Assembly (NCBI GenBank): GCA_949127645.1
Contig: CASBQM010000056.1
Coordinates: forward strand, 1-9,422
Source of the DNA: Synechococcales cyanobacterium PMM_0036
Lineage (GTDB): Bacteria > Cyanobacteriota > Cyanobacteriia > Elainellales > Elainellaceae
Direction: 5' to 3'
DNA length: 9,422 bases
Below, in pieces: positions 1 through 4,425 of the stretch. The notes under the pieces were generated by a model. The model made no database searches, was not told the origin of the DNA, and worked only from the letters and a program-made list of their open reading frames with translations. How positions within the stretch are numbered: position 1 is the stretch's first letter; each line of letters begins with the position of its first letter. Both the position numbers and the translations under genes were made by a program.

Positions 1-50
1 AGATAGGGTAATGGATATGGAGCGATCGAGATTTGCAGGGACTCTAATCT

Positions 51-758
51 ATGGCACGAGGCGATCAAATCTATGTGATGCGCCCCTTGGCGGGCATGGA
101 CAGCGTTTATGAACATCACGGCATTGACTGTGGTGATGGCACCGTCATCCATTACTACAAAGGAAGCGGCGAACCTGTCATTAGCCGTACCACAATGGAA
201 ACCTTTGCAATGGGCAATCCGGTTTACCCGCACAAGGTTCCAGTTTCGTTTATCCCAAATCTGGTGATAGAACGTGCCGAAAGCCGCCTGGGCGAACGCC
301 AGTACAATCTGGTGACTAACAATTGCGAACACTTCGCCAACTGGAGCAAAACGGGTCGAAACGTCAGTCAGCAGCTCTTAGACTATGGGCTAGATGCTAG
401 ACACTTGGGCGGTAATGCTGGGTTGATGGCTGGGCTAATTAATACGGCAGCTCAGGAAGGCGACCCGATTCAGGCGATCGAGCTAATGCGGCAGGCTTCA
501 GGGAATGTAGCGATCGCCCAATCTCGCCTCCAGAGGCAGTATAGCCAAGCCCAAGATGATATGCTGACGTGGGATCGGGTGGCGCGTCTGGCGCTCCAAA
601 AAAATCGTGAAGATCTGGCACGGGCTGCTCTGACGCGCAAGGTTGAGTTTAAGAGTAAGGCAGAAAAGCTGCAAAAACAGCTTGTAGAGCTTGCCGAAAC
701 TGAGGTCAGTCTGAAGCGAAACAGCGCCTTAATCAACCAGCGGCTTACCTACTCTTGA
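51..758 (+). CDS. LRAT-domain protein fused to a PspA/IM30-like coiled coil
   Basis: Complete 235-aa protein; an in-frame TAA at 45-47 rules out an upstream extension, and AGGGA at 37-41 is a reasonable ribosome binding site. Residues 1-110 look like an LRAT-type domain of the NlpC/P60 superfamily: His22 in YEHHGI, His34 in TVIHYY and Cys92 in NNCEHFANW match the family's His-His-Cys catalytic set. Such enzymes act as thiol acyltransferases or hydrolases, often on phospholipid acyl chains; the substrate here is unknown. Residues about 118-132 form a glycine-rich, mildly hydrophobic linker. From about 136 the protein resembles PspA/Vipp1: a GDP..AIELM start, QYSQAQDD..TW, then ALQKNREDLARAAL near 181-194, followed by a charged helix to the end. 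This corresponds to the first helical hairpin of the ESCRT-III-like fold, without the N-terminal amphipathic helix or the later helices. No signal peptide is seen. The gene lies 77 bp before gloA on the same strand. The LRAT call is firm; the PspA relation is strong by motif but from memory. Confidence 0.82.
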   Translation: MARGDQIYVMRPLAGMDSVYEHHGIDCGDGTVIHYYKGSGEPVISRTTMETFAMGNPVYPHKVPVSFIPNLVIERAESRLGERQYNLVTNNCEHFANWSKTGRNVSQQLLDYGLDARHLGGNAGLMAGLINTAAQEGDPIQAIELMRQASGNVAIAQSRLQRQYSQAQDDMLTWDRVARLALQKNREDLARAALTRKVEFKSKAEKLQKQLVELAETEVSLKRNSALINQRLTYS

Positions 759-835
759 GGCTGAGCCGATTTTCTTCAAGATGTTTCAGAATGGTATTGG
801 CAGATTAAAAAACTGAGATGTGGGAGAACGAGACT

Positions 836-1264
836 ATGAAAATGCTGCACACCATGCTGCGGGTCGGCAATTTAGATGAGTCGATCGCCTTTTACTGTGA
901 TCTGCTGGGCATGAAGCTATTGCGCCGCAAAGACTATCCGGGTGGTGAGTTTACGCTGGCGTTTGTGGGCTATGGCGATGAGTCAGATCATACCGTTCTA
1001 GAACTCACTTACAACTGGGACACGGCCGCCTATGAGCTAGGAAACGCTTACGGACATATCGCTCTGGGCGTAGACGACATCTACGGCACCTGCGAAACGA
1101 TCAAGAGCCGAGGCGGCAAAGTCAGCCGTGAACCTGGCCCGATGAAGCATGGCTCGACGGTCATCGCCTTTGTGGAAGATCCGGATGGTTATAAGGTGGA
1201 GCTAATTCAGCTTAGCTCTCATAGCTCGACCTCAGAAGTGAAGGAACCTGCCCGGAGCGTCTGA
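836..1264 (+). CDS. gloA: Lactoylglutathione lyase (glyoxalase I)
   Basis: Glyoxalase I converts the hemithioacetal of methylglyoxal and glutathione to S-lactoylglutathione in the cytosol. The protein is a single VOC-fold chain of 142 aa. Counted from the ATG at 836 (MKMLHTMLRVGNL), His5, Glu56, His74 and Glu122 sit at exactly the positions of the four metal ligands of E. coli GloA, which suggests the bacterial Ni/Co-dependent type. The motifs LHTMLRV, YGHIALGVDD and EDPDGYKVELIQ are all present. I chose 836 rather than the in-frame ATG at 818 because GGGAGA at 822-827 is a well-placed ribosome binding site for 836 and because the family begins at this residue; the longer form would add only six residues. 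The C-terminus has a short Ser/Thr-rich tail of about 15 residues beyond the fold. It follows the LRAT-PspA gene on the same strand and may be co-transcribed with it. Confidence 0.96.
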   Translation: MKMLHTMLRVGNLDESIAFYCDLLGMKLLRRKDYPGGEFTLAFVGYGDESDHTVLELTYNWDTAAYELGNAYGHIALGVDDIYGTCETIKSRGGKVSREPGPMKHGSTVIAFVEDPDGYKVELIQLSSHSSTSEVKEPARSV

Positions 1265-1268
1265 AGTC

Positions 1269-1343
1269 GCTCATACTCTAGATGCTCATACTCTAGATGC
1301 TCATGCTCTAGATGCTGATACTATGGGCGCTGATATCGCTACG
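1269..1343. repeat. 15-bp tandem repeat after gloA
   Basis: Three near-identical 15-bp units (GCTCATACTCTAGAT) lie at 1269-1283, 1284-1298 and 1299-1313; the third has one change. Two decayed units follow at 1314-1328 and 1329-1343. The array starts 5 bp after the gloA stop and ends 27 bp before the desaturase start, so it fills the gap between the genes and would lie in any read-through transcript. CTCTAGA recurs in each intact unit. No protein or terminator function is evident. It looks like a young slippage-type array. Confidence 0.9.
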
Positions 1344-1370
1344 AGATTATTCACAAGGAAACTTTATTGA

Positions 1371-2513
1371 ATGGAAACTACCGTTAAAAAGTCGGATTTT
1401 GTCCTGTCTCCTTACATGAAGAGCAACGACTTACGAGCGACTTATCAAATCCTCAATACCGTTGTTCCTTACTTGCTTTTGTGGTTTTTGGTCGTGAAAG
1501 CTGCCGCTGTTTCCTATTGGCTGCTGCCGCCTATCATGGTGTTGATGACGCTGTTCTCAGTACGGTTGTTTTCTTTGATGCATGATTGCGGACATTATTC
1601 ACTCTTTCGTTCAAAAAGGGTGAATCGATCGATCGGTTTTGTTCTGGGTATTCTCAACGCCATCCCTCAGTATCCTTGGTCACGAGGACACGCCTTTCAC
1701 CATAAAACGAATGGCGATTGGCAGCGGTATCGCGGTCCTTCGGCTCTAATTTCAACGGATGAGTTTGCCAAACTGAGTCCCGCTGCCCAAAAGCGGTATG
1801 AATTGTTGCGGCACCCGCTGATGATGTTTCCTGGAGGCTTTTTCTACCTTGCTATTAAGCCAAGACTGGCTCTGATCAGAGGAACCTATGATTTTGTGGG
1901 TCATTTGCTGACCTGCCTAAAGCAGCCGGACATGAGTTTGGCGAAGATTATTTCCTCCCATAAGTCTAGAAATTGGTATACGGCGGGTGAGTTTTGGGAT
2001 TTGCTATTTAACAATATTTGCGTTGTGGGTGGCTGGATTTTTCTTAGCCACCTACTCGGCTTTGGGTTTTTCTTCAGCATTTACTCCATCACGCTGACTT
2101 GCTCGGCGACCATTTTTATCTGCGTCTTCTTTGTGCAGCACAACTTTGATGGCTCTTACGCCCACAAAACAGAAGGTTGGGACTATCTTCTGGGAGCGAT
2201 CGATGGCAGTAGCTATCTAGAGTTGCCAACCGTTTTTAAGTGGTTTTCCGCAGACATTGGTTATCACAATATTCACCATCTTTCTGAAAGAATTCCGAAC
2301 TATAGCCTCGAAGCTTGTCACAATAAGAACAGTCATTTATTGGCTGATGTCAAGAAGTTGCGAATGGCTGATATTCCGGATTGCTTTAAGTTTATTTTGT
2401 GGGATTCTGCATCAGATCAACTGGTGTCGATCGCGTCATTTCGTCAGAATACCCAGCTTGATCGGTCGGAAATAGCCACAGCAAGGGTCAACGTTGAGGT
2501 TTCAGCTCAATGA
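1371..2513 (+). CDS. Membrane fatty acid desaturase (acyl-lipid, Bacillus Des-like)
   Basis: An integral-membrane di-iron desaturase of 380 aa (PF00487 type), predicted to insert a double bond into acyl chains of membrane lipids using O2 and reduced ferredoxin. The three histidine boxes are visible: HDCGH at 71-75, HAFHH at 107-111 and HNIHH at 299-303, plus a QHN at 256-258. Likely membrane segments are about 31-48, 52-69, 153-170, 212-229 and 235-255, with boxes 2 and 3 on the cytoplasmic face as usual. The stretch around box 3 (GYHNIHHLSERIPNY) and the preceding QHNFDGSY are, from memory, closer to the Bacillus Des (delta-5) type than to the cyanobacterial DesA/DesB boxes, so the position of the double bond cannot be assigned. 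The start is well fixed: TGA directly precedes the ATG in frame, and AAGGAA at 1355-1360 is the ribosome binding site. Its stop overlaps the start of the methyltransferase (ATGA). It is visibly richer in TTT/ATT codons than its neighbours, which may simply reflect membrane residues. Confidence 0.88.
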   Translation: METTVKKSDFVLSPYMKSNDLRATYQILNTVVPYLLLWFLVVKAAAVSYWLLPPIMVLMTLFSVRLFSLMHDCGHYSLFRSKRVNRSIGFVLGILNAIPQYPWSRGHAFHHKTNGDWQRYRGPSALISTDEFAKLSPAAQKRYELLRHPLMMFPGGFFYLAIKPRLALIRGTYDFVGHLLTCLKQPDMSLAKIISSHKSRNWYTAGEFWDLLFNNICVVGGWIFLSHLLGFGFFFSIYSITLTCSATIFICVFFVQHNFDGSYAHKTEGWDYLLGAIDGSSYLELPTVFKWFSADIGYHNIHHLSERIPNYSLEACHNKNSHLLADVKKLRMADIPDCFKFILWDSASDQLVSIASFRQNTQLDRSEIATARVNVEVSAQ

Positions 2514-3472
2514 ATCTGTTTGTTGCTGCGATCGCAACTCTATTTGCACTGTTGATCTTGGGCATTGCGCTCTATCTGCTGACGGCTCGTCGCTATCAAT
2601 CTGCTGATTCGGTTGCCAATTCCTACGATGAGTGGACGGAAGACGGCATTTTGGAGTTTTACTGGGGCGAGCATATTCACCTAGGTCACTACGGTTTGCC
2701 GCCGCGACAGAAGGGGTTTCTGGCTGCTAAAGCTGACTTTGTGCATGAAATGGTTCGCTGGGGTGAGTTGGATAAATTGCCTCCCGGCACAACCGTCCTA
2801 GACGTGGGCTGTGGCATTGGTGGCAGTAGCCGAATTTTGGCGCAGGATTATGGGTTTGCCGTCACTGGTATTACTATTAGCCCTCAGCAGGTGGAACGGG
2901 CGCAAAAGCTCACGCCCAAGGGGCTAAATGCTCAGTTCTTAGTGGATGATGCGATGGCGCTCTCGTTTGCGAATGCAAGTTTTGATGTGGTTTGGTCGAT
3001 TGAAGCCGGACCTCATATGCCTGACAAAGCGGTGTTTGCCAGAGAGCTGATGCGCGTCCTCAAGCCGGGAGGCGTGCTGGTTGTTGCCGATTGGAATCAG
3101 CGAGACGATCGCCGGAAGCCGCTCAATTTTTGGGAAAAGCCCGTGATGCAGCAGTTACTTGATCAGTGGTCTCATCCGGAATTTGCCAGTATTGAGGGAT
3201 TTGCTGAGCTTTTGGAGGCAACGGGATTCGTCCAGAATGAAGTGGTCACTGATGACTGGACAAAACAAACCCTGCCTTCGTGGCTTGATTCTATCTGGCA
3301 AGGCGTGATTCGCCCTAAAGGCTTGGTGCAGTTTGGTTTGTCGGGTTTTATCAAATCTCTGCGAGAAGTGCCGACGCTTTTACTCATGCGGTTGGCATTC
3401 GGCACAGGTCTTTGCCGATTCGGGATGTTTCGAGCGGTGCGAAACCGGGCGGCAACAGAAAATTTGCTGTGA
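2510..3472 (+). CDS. 2-methyl-6-phytyl-1,4-benzoquinol (MPBQ/MSBQ) methyltransferase, Sll0418 type
   Basis: A SAM-dependent C-methyltransferase of tocopherol synthesis that turns 2-methyl-6-phytylbenzoquinol into the 2,3-dimethyl form; the family can also act on the solanesyl analogue in plastoquinone synthesis. The 320-aa protein has one N-terminal membrane anchor (about 3-24) ending in LYLLTARRYQS, the family signature WTEDGILEFYWGEHIHLGHYG (42-62), SAM motif I VLDVGCGIGGSS (96-107), ITISPQQVERA (121-131), SIEAGPHMPDKA (163-174) and LKPGGVLVVADW (184-195). A C-terminal region with LREVPTLLLMRLAFGTGLCRFGMF probably associates with the membrane. These blocks match my memory of Synechocystis Sll0418 almost throughout, so it is this enzyme rather than the gamma-tocopherol methyltransferase (Slr0089 type), whose length and N-terminus differ. 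The start overlaps the desaturase stop (ATGA, 2510-2513), with GAGGT at 2496-2500 inside the upstream gene, indicating translational coupling. Confidence 0.94.
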   Translation: MNLFVAAIATLFALLILGIALYLLTARRYQSADSVANSYDEWTEDGILEFYWGEHIHLGHYGLPPRQKGFLAAKADFVHEMVRWGELDKLPPGTTVLDVGCGIGGSSRILAQDYGFAVTGITISPQQVERAQKLTPKGLNAQFLVDDAMALSFANASFDVVWSIEAGPHMPDKAVFARELMRVLKPGGVLVVADWNQRDDRRKPLNFWEKPVMQQLLDQWSHPEFASIEGFAELLEATGFVQNEVVTDDWTKQTLPSWLDSIWQGVIRPKGLVQFGLSGFIKSLREVPTLLLMRLAFGTGLCRFGMFRAVRNRAATENLL

Positions 3473-3563
3473 GAAGCGAATATGCGCGTGAAGTGGGGTC
3501 TGGGGATCTAGCTTGCTTCCCACAGGATGGGTAAATCATACCGACATTGAGCAATGCCCAGAA

Positions 3564-3662
3564 TTAAAGGCGAATGACATAGCGATCGCATCCACTAGTT
3601 TTAGCCTGATATAGCGCTGTATCGGCTTCTGCCAACAATCTCGTAGGCGACCAATCTGGACT
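3564..3662 (-). pseudogene. C-terminal relic of a GGDEF (diguanylate cyclase) domain
   Basis: Read on the minus strand, 3662 down to the TAA at 3564-3566 encodes SPDWSPTRLLAEADTALYQA followed by KTSGCDRYVIRL and stop. This is the classic last helix of a GGDEF domain (LL..AD.ALY.AK..GR.R); the usual Arg after Gly is Cys here. It cannot be a gene as it stands: an in-frame TAG lies immediately upstream (3663-3665), there is no start codon, and no GG(D/E)EF core is seen in the gap. In another frame just upstream, LVVTIALANSF resembles the strand that normally precedes this helix (VT.S.GVAS), which would imply a frameshift near 3663-3670. An open stretch in the relic's frame continues upstream to about 3896 but is not recognisable. 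I take this as a decayed, non-functional remnant; an error in the assembly cannot be excluded but would not restore the core. Confidence 0.78.
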
Positions 3663-3774
3663 CTACAAAAGCTGTTTGCTAAGGCGATTGTCACAACTAA
3701 AAAGCTGAAGAGCATTAGCCAAAGCTGTCGGAGGGGGGAGCGATCGTCTGACCCATGCGGTTTTCCTCTGAAGA

Positions 3775-3810
3775 AAGACCTGGTTGCAGAACGCTATCCA
3801 ATCAGGTCTT
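3775..3810. repeat. 8-bp inverted repeat with 20-nt loop
   Basis: AAGACCTG at 3775-3782 is perfectly complementary to CAGGTCTT at 3803-3810. On the plus strand it is followed by AAAAA rather than U residues, and on the minus strand by TCTTCAG, so it is not a canonical terminator in either direction. It lies in the gene-poor stretch between the methyltransferase and hli, upstream (in minus-strand sense) of the GGDEF relic. Function unknown. Confidence 0.5.
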
Positions 3811-3916
3811 AAAAATTCCATGGCTCTTGGGTAGCATTCATCTGCCGTCTTAAAGATTTCCAATCTTACAGTTCCCAGATGCGGTCTTCTTTTCAATAGT
3901 TATGGATGCACCCATT

Positions 3917-3951
3917 AAAAAGCTCTGACTGACATTACTGCCAGCCAGAGC
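3917..3951 (-). terminator. Rho-independent terminator of hli
   Basis: On the minus strand, GCTCTGGCTGGCA (3951-3939) pairs with TGTCAGTCAGAGC (3934-3922) around a 4-nt loop, giving a 13-bp stem, followed directly by five T residues (3921-3917). Two of the pairs are G-U in minus-strand RNA but become A-C mismatches in plus-strand RNA, so the stem is directional and serves the leftward hli transcript. It begins 53 nt after the hli stop codon. Confidence 0.92.
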
Positions 3952-4004
3952 CTTACAAAATTGGGAGATGAAGCTAACGAAGGCTTTCTCGTGGAGCTAA
4001 AAAA

Positions 4005-4214
4005 CTACAAGCTGGAGAGTAAGTTAAGAAGACCATGCCCAGTCACAATCTCTAGTGCCAAGGTTGATACAAAGCCAATCATTGCTAAGCGTCCATTTAG
4101 CTTCTCGGCATACTCGGTAAACCCAAAGCGAGACTCAGCGTCTACGTACACTTGAGGTTCGACCGCGTAAATATTCTGTCTGCCTTGCTCTTCAGTCACA
4201 ACACCGCTTCTCAT
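4005..4214 (-). CDS. hli: High-light-inducible protein (Hlip/SCP), one-helix chlorophyll-binding
   Basis: A 69-aa one-helix protein of the LHC superfamily. Hlips sit in the thylakoid membrane, pair through their helix, bind chlorophyll and carotenoid, and protect photosystem II assembly and chlorophyll recycling under light stress. The signature EKLNGRLAMIGF lies at 37-48, with Glu37, Asn40 and Arg42 forming the ExxNxR chlorophyll-binding/salt-bridge motif; the membrane helix runs to about 58 and ends GHGLLNLL. The N-terminal 30 residues are soluble and include FGFTEYAEKLNG just before the helix, as in many Hlips. The start at 4214 is supported by GAGGA (4225-4221) six nucleotides upstream. 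It is transcribed alone: its own terminator lies downstream at 3951-3917, and the upstream gene is divergent. The name hli is generic; I cannot say which of hliA-D it is. Confidence 0.96.
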   Translation of the reverse strand: MRSGVVTEEQGRQNIYAVEPQVYVDAESRFGFTEYAEKLNGRLAMIGFVSTLALEIVTGHGLLNLLSSL

Positions 4215-4249
4215 GGCTCTTCCTCGCTTTGGTTAGATTGCTTCTGGCT

Positions 4250-4290
4250 CTTATATAAATAAATGTAACGCGATATTTAAGAATTGTAAA
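4250..4290 (-). promoter_or_regulatory. hli promoter region with HLR1-like (RpaB-type) half-sites
   Basis: Reading leftward, TTTACAAT (4290-4283) and GTTACATT (4269-4262) each fit the HLR1 half-site (G/T)TTACA(A/T)(A/T) bound by the response regulator RpaB at hli and other high-light genes. They are 21 bp apart, two helical turns, rather than the usual 10. A degenerate copy, TTAAATAT (4280-4273), sits between them at near-10-bp phasing. A likely -10 element is TATATA (4257-4252), with TTAAAT (4280-4275) 17 nt upstream as a poor -35. The proximal half-site would lie in the promoter spacer, where binding could repress. The element assignment is by motif only. Confidence 0.6.
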
Positions 4291-4315
4291 GAGCTTCAAG
4301 AAAGTAAGATTTCAA

Positions 4316-4360
4316 CTTGTTAAATCTCAGCCTGTTAAATTTCAGCCTGTTGTAAAGAGC
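4316..4360. repeat. 15-bp tandem repeat upstream of the Ca2+-ATPase gene
   Basis: CTTGTTAAATCTCAG (4316-4330) and CCTGTTAAATTTCAG (4331-4345) are adjacent copies differing at two positions; a third unit at 4346-4360 keeps only CCTGTT. The third unit ends in TTGTAAAGAGC (4350-4360), which also occurs at 4284-4294 overlapping the distal HLR1-like half-site of hli. Confidence 0.8.
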
Positions 4361-4383
4361 GATCGCTCAGTGCGAGATCTCGC
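4357..4383. promoter_or_regulatory. Two adjacent 12-bp palindromes in the ATPase leader
   Basis: GAGCGATCGCTC (4357-4368) and GCGAGATCTCGC (4372-4383) are both perfect palindromes, with centres 15 bp apart, 43-69 bp before the ATPase start. The first contains a HIP1 octamer, which weakens its meaning. In RNA, AGAGCGA (4356-4362) could also pair with TCGCTCT (4380-4386). They may be an operator pair or a leader hairpin; no known regulator motif is recognised. Confidence 0.4.
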
Positions 4384-4425
4384 TCTCTAGCCAGAAGCGT
4401 TAAAGGCACTTGTGATCTAATCTAG

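Noticed and set aside
818..835. Upstream ATG for gloA giving a 148-aa protein
   Set aside because: The ribosome binding site GGGAGA lies after this ATG and fits the ATG at 836, and the family alignment begins there.
1269..1343. Tandem array as a CRISPR
   Set aside because: Units are 15 bp and directly adjacent with no spacers, and no cas gene is present.
1371..2513. Desaturase gene as recently transferred because it lacks HIP1 sites
   Set aside because: Only about one or two HIP1 copies would be expected in 1.1 kb at the window's density, so their absence means little.
3495..3533. GTGGG / CCCAC pairing after the methyltransferase as a terminator
   Set aside because: The stem is only 5 bp with a long loop and no T-run follows.
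3663..3896. A 77-codon open stretch on the minus strand upstream of the GGDEF relic
   Set aside because: No recognisable domain, no good ribosome binding site, and it ends at the TAG directly before the relic; best seen as part of the same decayed region.
3961..4155. A plus-strand open stretch antisense to hli
   Set aside because: It is the shadow of hli, which has a clear motif, ribosome binding site and terminator on the other strand.
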